In this document: in pieces, positions 46,515-57,369 of the stretch | How positions within the stretch are numbered: position 1 is the stretch's first letter | Layout: every line of letters starts with the position of its first letter | Assembly: GCA_963556145.1 (NCBI GenBank) | Contig: OY744468.1 | Location: forward strand, 4,836,001 to 4,900,000 | Source of the DNA: Hygrocybe punicea | Lineage: Eukaryota; Basidiomycota; Agaricomycetes; Agaricales; Hygrophoraceae | Reading direction: 5' to 3' | Length of the DNA stretch: 64,000 bases | Notes under the pieces: generated by a model | Databases searched by the model: none | Seen by the model: only the letters and a program-made list of their open reading frames with translations | What the model was told of the DNA's origin: nothing | Position numbers and translations under genes: made by a program

Positions 46515-49499
46515 ATGCCTCGGAGGCCCACAGCTGGTCAGCCTGCTGCTGTACCCACCATGCCGTTATCCGACGAGGACTCTGACAACAATGCAGATCA
46601 ACCAGCTGGTCCTGCAGTGCTTATCTCACCTATGAAGGCTCAAGCAGCTAAGCGGGGAATTGTGAACAAGACTGATAAAGAGGTATGGGGCTTGCCAGAT
46701 AGTGAGATTATTGGTGAGTGGTTGTTCTTTGATGAAAATGAAGCTCATTCATGTACATTTAGAGGCTTCAAAGGCTTGATGGCGCTCCAATGTTTATGAT
46801 CACTTCAACATCACCCTTAGCCGTGAGCTGGATGGCAGAGGATGACCCTTGGCATTGACCTTTGTATGTACCTGTAAGGTTGATCCTACTCACCACCTGC
46901 CTCATCGCCATGCCCGAATGTCTACTGGCCATGGAACAAAAAATATCCAAGATCGTGTTAAGGCTTGTAGTACTCGTTTAGGTTCTACTGCTCATGCTAC
47001 AGCTGTTGCATCTACAGGACCGCATTACTCTTCTGCTGCCCATCGTACCCTAATTGCTCTGCGGTGTGCTAAAAACCACCGTCCGTTCAATTCTGTCTTG
47101 GATGAAGATTATTGTGCTGAAGTTGAAATGCTTCGTCCTGGAACTGTCCTGCCTGCTCCTCAAACGGTCTCATGTGATATCAAAGCTATCTATGCTGAGA
47201 TGTCTAAGAATGTTCGGAATTATTTCATGGTGAGCATCAGCCTTTATATATATTTCTGTATTAATAAAATTATATCAAGGCCCGTAACTCCACTATCCAT
47301 TTGGTTCTGGATGGATGGACAGCTCCTATTGTCGCATCCTTCCTCAGGATTGTTGTTGTTTGGTTTTCTGATGGTATCATTCATCGGGCTATCCTTGAAT
47401 TTATCTGGTCAGTCTTAAATATACTTTAAAAATCTATTCTATATCTTATTATTGTTAGGTTAACTCAAAAACATGACGGTGTATATCTTGCTACGGTTAC
47501 TGCCAACTGCTTGAAACGGTTTGGACTTGATAAATTTGTTTGCTTCTTATTTTATTTATTCTTTCATTGTCGCCTGAAGCAATTTTTTATAGATTCTCTC
47601 AATATGCATGGATAATGCCAGTAATAATGATGCATTGGCGAAGTATCTTCCTCACCTCATTCCATCTTTTCGTGGGATGATTGCTCGTGGCCGGTGCTTC
47701 CCACACATTATTAATCTCTTGGCAAAGGTATCAATTCAACCCCTTCCCCACATAACTAATAGAATTTTAGAATTTTATATCTTTCTTCTTTCGAGCACCA
47801 AAGAAGAAACAAAGAGAAGCTGCTGCCACAGAGGGTGAGTTTAGAACTATGTATACCAATATTATACTGAGCCAAATATTATATTATATTAGCCATCATT
47901 GAACCTGATGACGTCTCTGACGATGAACTTGCTGTGGAAGAAGAAGGTATTGCAACTGATGCAGCCACTACACCAGATGATGGTAGGGATGCTCATGATT
48001 CTGCTATCATTAAAACTACTCGTGATAGGGCTATTGAGATGATGAGATTGGATGGTGTGGTGATTGATCCAGAGGAGAACAAGATGGCACTCCAGCTTTT
48101 CCCCCGGGTAAGTTGAAATTCATCATAATGGGGTGTATGATGGTTTTAATAGAGTTCAAGGTTGCTGGTCTTGCCCAGCGTGTTCATGACAATTCAACAC
48201 TCAAGGAGAAGTTTGATACTCTTGTGTCAAATGACAAGGATCTTCCTGGCGATAAGACGACACTTGACCGCCGTGTTACTACTCGGTGGAATTCAGATCT
48301 CACCTGCTTAAATGCTCATCTCTACTTCAGAAGTCCTGTTGAGCAACTTACTGGAGCTGCCATCAATAACCTACAAGCCTACCGACTTTCAGAAGAGCAG
48401 TTGGATCTTGCAGAGACGCTAAGTTCCATACTTGAGGTCAAATATTTATATTTCTTGAGTAAAAATCTGATTTTATTTTCGGCAGGTGTTTGATGAACCA
48501 ACAAAGCTGTTCTCACAGTCTCAGGTTCCCCTTATTGCGGAAGTCCTACCCATGCTGGATTCCATTGAAAAATCAATGACTATGGTTCATGACGATGACG
48601 ACAGCGAGTTGCCCAATGTTGTCCGTGTTGCAGCACAAGCAGTTTTGCTCTTAATCGACAAATACTATCGCCTTATGAAGGACTGTGAGCTGTATGTAAT
48701 TGCTATAGGTGTGTACAAAATTTGTTTTTCATTACATTCCAACTAATATTATTTAGTTATGTGCCCTGATAAGAAGCTGAAGTGGTTCAAAGATCATGGT
48801 CGCACTGCTGCTCAGATCCATGACATCAAAAAGTTAGTTGTTACTCGGTGGAACCAATCATACAAGGGAGATGAAGGACCTGAACCTTTGGCCAATGCAG
48901 CTCCTCGGAGAGGCAAGGTAAGTTTTAATTTTACAACTCCAAGTTCAGATAATTATAATTTTATTGCAGCCCAAATCAAAGTGGGTTGTTTCACAGGAGC
49001 CCGATGATTCTCAAGATCCCGACATGATCAGTACGTATTTGGCTGACCCAATTATCAAGCCCTCTGCAATTAAAGAGGCTGGTGGGCTCATCAAGTATTG
49101 GGATCAAGCCAAGGAGCAACGACCTCGACTTTCAAAGTTTGGACTTGATTTTTGCTCTGCACCAGGTGAGTCTAACTGATATCATTTGTGTTCTTGCTAA
49201 ACTCCATTATAGCATCTTCTGTGGATGCAGAACGTGCATTCTCTGTTGGGAGGCTTGAGGTCAACCATCTTCAACACAACACTAGTCCTCAGACGTTCAA
49301 AGCTCAGGTTGCTGTTGGATCCTGGGCAAGAACTCCATTCTATCCAGGACTTTCAGATACCATCAAGATTGTTGAGGCACAGATGCGAGGTGAGAGTCAG
49401 AAGAGGGCAGGAGATGAGCCTGATGAGGTAGAAATTGGTGTCAATGAGACAGATGATGAAGAGGAGCTCAGTGATGAAGAAGCCAGGTTTTTTGCTTGA
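46515..49499 (+). pseudogene. hAT transposase with hATC dimerisation domain, damaged N-terminus
   Basis: A multi-exon gene of the 12-kb hAT. The N-terminus has a basic leader and a BED-zinc-finger-like part ('YDHFNITLSRELDGRG', 'ALTFVCTCKVDPTHHLP'). It continues with 'HRTLIALRCAKNHRPFNSV', the catalytic region ('IHLVLDGWTAPIVASFL', 'SICMDNASNNDALAKYLPH', 'ARGRCFPHIINLLAKV'), 'RRVTTRWNSDLTCLNAH' and 'PIIKPSAIKEAGGLIKYWD'. The hATC signature is 'ASSVDAERAFSVGRLEVNHL'. Dam-type and C-terminal motifs are in order and in frame over introns. Two lesions are visible: an in-frame TGA at 46843-46845 between 'DGRG' and 'PLALTF', and a one-base frame change at about 46790 between 'RLDGAPM' and 'VYDHF'. 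A full protein is unlikely unless an unseen splice avoids them. Confidence 0.85.
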
Positions 49500-49697
49500 T
49501 AATTGAATTTGTAACAATTTGCTACATTGTTTTTTAGCTAACTGGTTTAGTATTTGTGCTTTCTGGCTCTGATGGTGTTGTATATAATTTAGTGTTGCCC
49601 AGCTCCAAGCCACTTTTGTAGAAATGCACTGTGACAAGTGTACAAGTATCTGCAAAGATATCCCATCAGGTACAGGGCCAATGTCTTATGGATATTA

Positions 49698-50503
49698 CAG
49701 CTGTTTTAGTAATTCATGGCACTTGCAGCTTTTTTTTTTCAATTGAGAAATTTTGACTTAGTGGAATTTTAAGTGCTGAATCTTGTATCTCATGAAATAC
49801 TGCATGGATTGAGATGGTTATAGAGGGAAAGTTGTACTATTCGTTAAGGGCTACATACTGCTGTAATTAGATTTGGACAATATTGAGTATATGGTGAGCT
49901 GTGGATGAACTAAAAGGTAACCTAGTGTTTTTTGACACCAAAAATGGTATTATCAAATTATGCTGTCAGATGAAGTCCTGTGAAGAAGATTGTAGGGAGA
50001 AACTTGTTTAGTTTTTCAAGGGTTAGAAGTACATATCCTGTGTTTTCCCTCATTTTTGTCCCTTGAGCCAATATTGCTTGTACCATGTTTGTCTGCATTA
50101 GGATTGAAATATTACATGAATTCCAAATGTTGGCCCAAAGGATAAAAGTGAAGGAAAACACGGTATATGTACTTCTAGCCCATGAAAAACTAAACAAGTT
50201 TCTCCCTACAATCTTCTTCACAGGACTTCATCTGACAGCATAATTTGATAATACCATTTTGGGTATCAAAAAACACTAGGTTACCTTTTAGTTCATCCAC
50301 AGCTCACCATATACTCAATATTGTCCAAATCTAATTACAGCAGTATGTAGCCCTTAACGAATAGTACAACTTTCCCTCTATAACCATCTCAATCCATGCA
50401 GTATTTCATGAGATACAAGAATCAGCATTTGAAATTCTACTAAGTCAAAATTTCTCAATTGAAAAAAAAAAGCTGCAAGTGCCATGAATTACTAAAATGG
50501 CTG
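49698..50503. mobile_element. Foldback MITE, near-perfect 375-bp inverted arms (TA target, mariner-like)
   Basis: Left arm 49698 to about 50075, right arm about 50130-50503, with a loop of about 55 bp. The outer ends read CAGC..TTTTAGTAATTCATGG on both sides and are flanked by TA (49696-49697 and 50504-50505), as for Tc1/mariner MITEs. The arms differ at scattered positions. It lies 200 bp downstream of the hAT transposase stop, inside the hAT. Confidence 0.8.
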
Positions 50504-51041
50504 TAAAATTGTGTAAAAATTTATGCAGATGGCAGCAGAAGTGACGTCTTAGGGAAAAAAAGAATAAATGGATTTCATTAAGTATTCACAAAGATATACA
50601 CAGAATACTAAATCATGTTCATGAAGCCCCTCCTGACATCCGGATTTTGGGCTGCCATCAATGAATATGTAATAAAGTGCACAACTACAAAATGCAGTCC
50701 AATACATATGTATTAGTAGCACTTGCTCAAATTCTTTCATGATTTTACATGCAAAAATGAATGTTTAAAACCCAATTCCACATTGCAATATCCCAAAACC
50801 CAACAAAACACTAAATCAGCCTTGTTCTCAGTGAAAATCAGTTCAAACACAAATCTATTGCTGGTAAACTAATTGTTACATGTCAGTAGTACAAATTATT
50901 ACATTACTTGTACAAAATGCACACTTAAAAGTTTTGTGGATGTTGTGGATATCCATGGATATCATCCATATCCACAAGAATTTATCCATCATCCACGGAT
51001 ATTCATCCGGATGCATCCGGATGCATCCATGGCAGTCCCTA
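50504..51041. other. Right subterminal region of the 12-kb hAT
   Basis: A/T-rich non-coding sequence ending in clustered GGATATCC / CATCCGGATGCATCC repeats, the mirror of the left subterminal region at 38936-39055. It probably holds transposase binding sites. Confidence 0.6.
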
Positions 51042-51952
51042 ACATGGAACGCTGCTGCTGCTGTGATGGCCAAAACCCCAGCTGAAAAGGGGATTCCCAA
51101 GTCAGCCACTTCTCATCAATCTAGATTTTGGAGGGTGAGTATATTCTTGCTTGTAATGACAGTATCGTGTGCTGATGTTGCAATTCAGTTAAAGGAGATC
51201 TATCATAATGTTGAGCCCCTCACAAGGCTCTCTGGTTTGCCCTGGGACCACTCGCATGGGCTTAATATTGATGAGCACACTCAGCCAGTCTGGGATCAAT
51301 ATATTGAGGTATGTTTGTCCACCCTATTCTCTCTATCCTGTTGACCAGTCATGTAGAAACACCCGAAAGCCCATCCCTTCTGCAACAAGGGCTGGGAGTT
51401 TTTTGTTGACATGTAGCAATTAATGTGGACCCATGCAAAGGGGGCACTCGTATACTGGCCCTCACAGTCTGCTCCCAATGTGGCATGCAGTTCGCCATCT
51501 TCATCAGGAGAGGAAAATCCTGAAGGACATGGCAGGTCATCCAATGAAACCACCCCCCACCCCCTTCCTCCCCACCTCCGAGTCCCCCCAAAACAGATAA
51601 GGGGAAGAAACGCAAAAGCACACTGGACTCAGCCACCCCATCTGTGTCAGATCTAACGATATCCTCTCTTGTCACTACTGACAGAAGTTCTTCCAAGCGT
51701 GCTTGCATAACAGGCCCTGTTGCCTTATATGGAATCAAGGAGGAAATGTCTACATTCAACACTACTATGCATACTCTATCCAAGCACAAAATGCGTCGGC
51801 ATGAGAACCTTGCCCCACCCCCACCTCCGCCCCCACTGGCCCAGTCTGATAATCAACTTAGGCAGGAGGCCCAAGACATATTGCAGGAAAAGGAGATATA
51901 CCCTGACGATGACTCAATGATTGCCATGTTTGATTGGTTTGCCAAGAATGCA

Positions 51953-53133
51953 TCACAGGCACAAACCTGCCAATAGCATACCGAAGATGTCTGGATCGAT
52001 GTGGGGAGGGAGTATGTCCCTGTCATCTTCATTGTCCTCTGCATGATCAGGGTCATATTGGCATATGAAGTTATGGAGGGCACAGAGGGCTGGCAGAATG
52101 TGGGCTTGCACTTTCAGGCTATATTCAGGAGGTAGAAGGAGGAGCTGGAAATGACATTTGAGGACACCAAATAATCGTTTCACAACATTGCGAGCAGACG
52201 AGTGATGAAGATTAAACAATTCCTCCTTATTTTCCAGTGCTCAATCTCCATGTTGCCATTCGTTGAGGTGATACTTTTGACCATGATATGGAATCAGGAA
52301 TTGTTGTGTAAGAGCGAACCCTGCATCAGCAAGGTAATACTTGCCAGGGGGGATTCAGAAGTCATGGTGGCGAGCATCATTGTATAATGTAGCATCAGGT
52401 GCTGACCCATCCCAACCACTGAGAACATAAATGAAACGCATGTCAAAAGAGCATGCCATCAAGAAATTCTGGGACAGGAACCCTTTGCGATTATGAGAAG
52501 TGGCTTGGTCAGCTTTGGACAGGCAACAATTGATGTGAGTGCCATCAATGGCACCCAGCACATTGGTGAAGTACAGGAAATTTTTTGGATTGGAGGATAT
52601 TTTGGGAGCAATGCGGTTCACCATGCTTTGAAAGAGTGACATATTTTGTATAGAAAGGTGAGGATGAAAGGGCATAGAGAATCTGATGGAAGCAACTATA
52701 AGACAGTCATTAAAATTGAAATTAAAGGTGGTAAATGAACTTACTTGGATATGGTGCCATTGGCATGTTGGAACTGCTCACCGAGTTGTTGAATTGTATT
52801 GCTGGTGACGCATGCATGAAGGAAAATTGCGAGCTGCTCACGTAGTGTGACATGTTTCATATCCCCATACCCCATCTTGCGTAATATCTTAATAAGGGCC
52901 TTGAAAACCCGAAGGCACACTCCAAGAGCAATCTTGATATGATCAGGGTGTCCTGTCATGAGTTCATCGACCCACGCACAACCAGAGAGCGCAGAATTGT
53001 GATGAGGAATCTTGTTGTAGTAGGCCTCAGCCCAGGCAACAGTAGTTTTACAAATGAAGCCAAAGTAACCAATGATGGTGAGATCATCAATACCAAGGCC
53101 AAAGAGGTAAGAATCGGTATCTGAGTGGGCCAT
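51953..53133 (-). pseudogene. HARBI1-type DDE nuclease of the Harbinger element, with nonsense codons
   Basis: Read on the minus strand: exon 1 from 53133 (MAHSDTDSYLFGLGIDDL) with the helical N-domain 'LREQLAIFLHACVTSNTIQQ', then after an intron the catalytic core. Candidate catalytic acids: Asp in 'NVLGAIDGTHINC', Asp in 'YYLADAGFALTQQF', and Glu in 'NKEELFNLHHSSARNVV'. 'VKRLFGVLKCHFQLL' and 'QAHILPALCALHNFICQYD' complete the DDE_Tnp_4 pattern. In-frame TGA codons occur at 52355-52357 (after 'NDARHHDF') and 52241-52243 (after 'NEWQHGD'), so no full protein can be made. Both could come from CGA or TGG by a single transition. The 3' ends of this gene and the Myb gene overlap by about 24 bp. 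Confidence 0.85.
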
Positions 53134-53367
53134 TGAGCTCAGGCAACAATGAAGTGTTTATCGCTGATAAGCTGAGTTAATCTGGAAGGAGGCAGAGTTT
53201 GTCAGCAATCTATGGCACATATGGCATGTCCAAGAAAACAATCAATGTGCTTAGTTACTGAGTTGCTGAACAAGCCCTTACCTTGCTTGCAAGGTTTCTC
53301 ATAGTCTTTATTTGTGGCTGATAAATTGTGGATCTATACAAAATGGTGAAAGTAGAATGTCACATCA

Positions 53368-53791
53368 GATAGACCTCATCCAAAAACAGTTACATCACGT
53401 GAAACGGCATGACAATGAAGTAAAATATCTGTAGATAACTTTTGGATATGTTTAAAAAACATCGGTTCCAGTGAAATGTTCAGAGATTGGTTCTAGAGGG
53501 ATCTGTGTATTCAAAAGTTGAATTTTTGATAGTTTGAAGGAGGAGATAGATAACCCATTGGTGTATGTTATGGAGGTGTCATGGTGGTTGATGGGTCAGA
53601 CCAAATGTTTATCTCCTCCTTCAAATGATTGAAAATTCAACTTTAGAATACACAGATCCCTCTAGAACCACTCTCTGAACATTTCACTGGAACAGATTTT
53701 TTTTAAACATCTCCGAAAGATATCTACAGAGGTTTTACTTCATTGTCACACTGTTTCACGTGATGTAACTGTTTGTGGATGAGGTCTATCT
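53368..53791. mobile_element. Second foldback element (inverted arms about 185 bp)
   Basis: AGATAGACCTCATCC at 53368 is mirrored by GGATGAGGTCTATCT ending at 53791. The arms continue through CACGTGA(T/A), 'GGTTCTAGAGGGATCTGTGT' and GGAGGAGATA to a short centre near 53580. The arms have diverged by several per cent. Target duplication is not clear. It lies just outside the Harbinger right end. Confidence 0.7.
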
Positions 53792-54332
53792 TACAAAACA
53801 ATGAGAAAACAAGTTTAAAAAATAAATTTAATGGACGAGAGCGCCTCACTTTGCATGCTCCTATCGCCTCATGTGTCCCACCTGTGCAGCTTCACTGTAT
53901 CCCCTTTTATGGGTGTGATCCCTACTCACGGGTGTATCACCTTTATTATAAAGTGTATCAACCTTTCCCTACCTCTGGATGAACCCAAAGCCGCATTGGG
54001 AAACAGGAGTTGTCTCACCCTCCTGTTTTCTCACCACATTGGCTGACCCAAGTAGCACACTTTATTCTACAGTCTTTACTCACCATATTGGCTCACCCAG
54101 AGTACAGATTATTTTTTATCATGTTCATTTTGAATAAAATTCCATCAATCATCATCTTTCATGACATTGTGTACCAATGTGGACTCAGGGTCTTCACAAA
54201 GATGGATTGGGACAGAATCATTCACACAACTCAGCAACTCACAGTCTCAAATTTCTGGCAACCAAGTGTGCTCGGAAGAATCTTCCACTCCTGCAATGAA
54301 TGCACCTGTCTCATAATTCTCTGCTAGAACAA
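53792..54332. other. No gene or repeat recognised
   Basis: 540 bp of unique-looking, T-rich sequence with a few short open frames. I see nothing to annotate. Confidence 0.4.
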
Positions 54333-54675
54333 ATGTCAATCAAGAATGTGAACTCATACTCAACACTTTCAGAAGAGGAGGCACAAGCCTTCCTTGCTCT
54401 CATGGATACAATTCCTGGTTGCAGGGAACCTGGCAGCACTGGAAGCTCTGCTCTCACCTCTTATCTCAAAATGCTTGAAAGATATGAGTCCCCAGGAACT
54501 GATACCATTATTGAACCTGCTCCTGAACCACTTATTGGCCAATCTGTCAACCTGTTGCCGCGACTCAATTCTCCCCAACCAATTGAATATAACACTCCTC
54601 AACTGAATGGATCTCCATTGAGTGAGACAGCAGTTCAAAATGTAGAAGAGTTGATGATTCTGCACTTCCCTGGAC
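54333..54675 (+). pseudogene. Coding fragment interrupted by several transposons
   Basis: An open frame with normal amino-acid composition starts near 54333 (MSIKNVNSYSTLSEEEAQAF) and runs to the MITE at 54676. Beyond the MITE (54785-54847), the 54848-62138 element (62147-62305) and the 62306-63381 element, coding-like pieces continue: 'TIANLIGDAVLNPELAKTC' and 'KSIKTIGEWVIAWGKAIRG'. Once the insertions are removed these join with at least one change of frame, so an intron or an older lesion is also present. I do not recognise the protein; it may itself be transposon-derived. Confidence 0.45.
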
Positions 54676-54776
54676 TAGTGTTGCCTAAACTTGGCTGGTC
54701 AGAAAAAGTTGATCCTAGTCCTGCTTTTTTGATGCACAACCAGCTTTTCCTGACCAGCTGAGTTTAGGCAACACTA
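54676..54776. mobile_element. 101-bp hAT-type MITE
   Basis: Inverted ends TAGTGTTGCCTAAACTTGGC and its complement (ending 54776), with arms of about 33 bp and a 35-bp centre. The exact 8-bp TSD CCCTGGAC lies at 54668-54675 and 54777-54784. It sits inside a coding-like frame. Confidence 0.92.
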
Positions 54777-55703
54777 CCCTGGACCATTGCAAACCTCATT
54801 GGTGATGCTGTACTCAATCCTGAGCTCGCCAAAACATGCCACCTGCTTAGGGATGACCACGGGTTCGTGACGGGTTGGCATGGCCAACACCGCACCCGTA
54901 CCCGCTGAACCTGCACCCATAACGGGTACAACCCGTACCATCCATTCTGACCCTCGGTGCCCCGGTTACCCATACCCGTCTGTCCAAACCCGTGGTCCCC
55001 CGGTTTTTTCGGAGCCAGGGTGTGCCCAAAGTCGTCGCAAACACCCAGCACACGTCAATTGATGTGGCTGGTTTGTTTTGCGACGGCTCTGCCACCCTCG
55101 GCCTCTCGACGCACCTGCCAACTTCCACTGTCGTCGCTGGAACGGCTTGGCCACTGGGCCAGAGCTGACATCGACAACATTGGTGTTGGGTCGTCGTATC
55201 ATCGTGTTAACAGCGTTGCCGTTGCCGTCGTGTCGTGTCGCCATTGCCGTCGTCACCACGTCGTGCCGCCGCCGTTTAGCAATGAAACTAAATAAAAATA
55301 ATAACGTAGCAATCATTAGCACGAGCCAGTTTAATGAGATGATGATAATTGACGTACCTGACAGCCAGAGGGTGGGCGCACCACCTCACTGGCTGTTTTC
55401 CCAGCCATGCATAAACTCGTCGTGGTCGTTGTCGTTGTAGTTGTCGTTGTAGTCGTCATTGTTGCTGTTGTTTTGTGTTCATAGTTGTCATTGTTGTTGT
55501 CGTCACGGTCGTTGTTGTTGTCATCACAGTCGTTGTTATAGTCGTCACGGTCGTTGTTGTAGTCATTGTTGTAGTCGTCGTCATGTGTTGACATACCCGT
55601 GAAAACCGCGACACTGCAGGTACGGGTGACGGTATGGTCACGGGTGATGAAACCAAACACCCTACCCGTACCTGCACAACCCGTTTTGGTAATACCGCAG
55701 GTT

Positions 55704-57369
55704 TGTTACGTTTCCAACTCCGCTTCCAACCCCGATGCCCATTCCGATACCCACCATGACGATTCTGCACTGCACACCTTCCTTTTTCATTTCATTTTGT
55801 CCTTTGTCTTCCTTTCAACGTCATTGTTTCTTCATTCGGACATCCTTGTATTTTCTTATCCTTGTTCTCTTTTTGTCCCTTCTTCTAGAACAATCCAGAC
55901 CGACCATGGACATCTCCCACGTGACCTTGTTGTACCTGAATAGTCTCCTTGCCGATGGACGTCACCGACATTGTCTTTTCCCTTCGATATCTTGTTTACG
56001 CTATCCCACGACAAACCGATCACAATGGCTGTACTCCCGACACAGCTCATTACCGTAATTGTTATTGGCAGCGTTGCCATCACCTTCCTGATCGGTTTCT
56101 ACTTTGTTATGATCTATCTTTGGCATCGGCATCGAAACCCTTCCACCATTGATACTTCTGACTTCCACCTCAACAATATCTCGACACGTAATTGACAATT
56201 GCCATTCCCGGATATATGGTTTCCACTTTCGTATTCTGTGCCTACCATTATCCTCCCTGACGATCCGACGACATTCCTCACCTGCATGCGAACTCTGAAC
56301 AATCCTCGATCACGGGACATTTCACTGTTCTCTCTAATCCGACCATTGCCGAAGCACATTCTTTTGGACTTCGACCACAGACCATACGACTTCCCAAACA
56401 GTGAACCAACCCCTATCGCATATTGTTCGCACGACACCGCTTCAATGCAGTACCCGACGACTTGTTCCCACAGCTTGTCACTCGTGCCATGACTCGAAAC
56501 CTGGACCCACATTCATTTAACCTTTTCCATCTATAACCTTGATATCTCCCACACTCGTTTACAATGATACCCTTTCTTGGACGAATACCGACATCAAGTG
56601 GACCTTCTTGTTCCACAAACAGGACAAGACACCGCTCCTCGATATGTCATCAACAGACATCGTCATCCGGTACAGCTTATGCTGTTCACATGTCTGACCT
56701 CGACTAGCCCACCGTCCTAGTTGGTTTTCCTTCCACACATTCCTTTGTTTTCTTTCATGCAAACCTTGCCACTACATCCACACCACCTCAAGACACTCTC
56801 ATCACCAACCCCACACTGGACGATACCCATCTTCGACCCGACCGTGCAATGCACTTGCCAGATTGCACACTTGCTTGTTACAGCAAGTGTAGACCCCGAA
56901 TAGGCAATTCTGCACATCACATGATCCGATGACAAATCATCCGAGTCATCTGGACCTCACCTCTCCCTCAATGACACCCGGGCCTCCAGTTGGATCGCGA
57001 GAACATCGACATGAGGACGCCTCATGTGCGCCTCATGGTGAACACATGGTAGAGTTGGACATGTTATGGCTTCATGGTTGTATTTCTGTTTACCTCCCCT
57101 CAAGACCAGTCACTATATATACTGTTCTTGTTGTTGGTTCGGACTTTTTCTTCTTTTCCTTTCCTTACGTTTAGTCTGGTTCTTGGGGCAGACTCATCTT
57201 GTTTTGGGTAACCCCCACGGCTCGCAATGACATTAGACCTTGACCCCCCCTTCTTAGCAGTGTTGTCTTAGCTATAAGCAACAATGAAAACTGCTGTCCT
57301 CTCCTCTGGAATCCGATCCCTAGTTAAGTTGATTGTTGCCGGAGCCCGCTGTAGAAGCGATCCGTAACA
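55704..57369 (+). repeat. 5' LTR
   Basis: 1,666 bp, unusually long. It contains a TM-rich small open frame at 56025-56195 (from 'MAVLPTQLITVIVIGSVAIT'). Confidence 0.9.

Larger units (their letters stand above)
38936..51041. mobile_element. 12.1-kb hAT transposon inside the Harbinger Myb gene
   Basis: It starts TAGGGACTACCATGGATG at 38936 and ends with the inverted copy (complement TAGGGACTGCCATGGATG) at 51041. The 8-bp target duplication ACATGGAA is exact at 38928-38935 and 51042-51049. Joining the flanks over one TSD copy restores the Myb reading frame, which proves the boundaries. Subterminal repeats of GGATATCC / CATCCGGATG type fill both ends. Eight-base TSDs, TAGGG ends and a hATC-type transposase (46.5-49.5 kb) assign it to hAT. 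Its own sequence is about 6.7 kb; the rest is two later insertions. Confidence 0.93.
38715..51976 (+). pseudogene. Harbinger Myb/SANT-like DNA-binding protein, interrupted by a 12-kb hAT
   Basis: The left part (38715-38935) encodes a basic leader and the start of a Myb/SANT-like domain, 'QARWSDNETCFLIDFLMQHK', up to 'NFKAATWN'. It stops at the hAT target site. The right part resumes at 51050 in the same frame with 'AAAAVMAKTPAEKGIPKSA' and 'SRFWR'. An intron (51135-51189) follows, then 'LKEIYHNVEPLTRLSGLPW', 'KHPKAHPFCNKGWEFFVDM', an in-frame TAG at 51414, and the remainder to 51976. That end has a poly-Pro stretch and a predicted helical tail 'SDNQLRQEAQDILQEKEIY'. Family knowledge: the partner protein that binds Harbinger ends and imports the nuclease. 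It is broken by the insertion and by the stop. Confidence 0.8.
38638..53277. mobile_element. PIF/Harbinger transposon, split by a hAT insertion
   Basis: The ends are inverted repeats of about 90 bp. The left begins GGGCTTGTTCAGCAACTC at 38638. The right ends with its complement at 53277. Both continue inward with matched 'GGACATGCC...', 'GTAGATTGCTGACAAACTC' and similar blocks. Flanks are TAA on the left and TTA on the right, close to the 3-bp TWA duplications of this superfamily but not identical. The core outside the insertion (38638-38935 plus 51050-53277) is about 2.5 kb. It carries the two usual genes, a Myb/SANT-like protein (+) and a HARBI1-type nuclease (-), in convergent order. Both contain stop codons, so it is no longer autonomous. 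Confidence 0.85.

Noticed and set aside
55971..57174. Several duplicated frames present at 55.7-57.4 kb and 60.4-62.1 kb
   Set aside because: They are duplicates because they lie in the two LTRs; apart from the short TM-like frame none looks like a gene.
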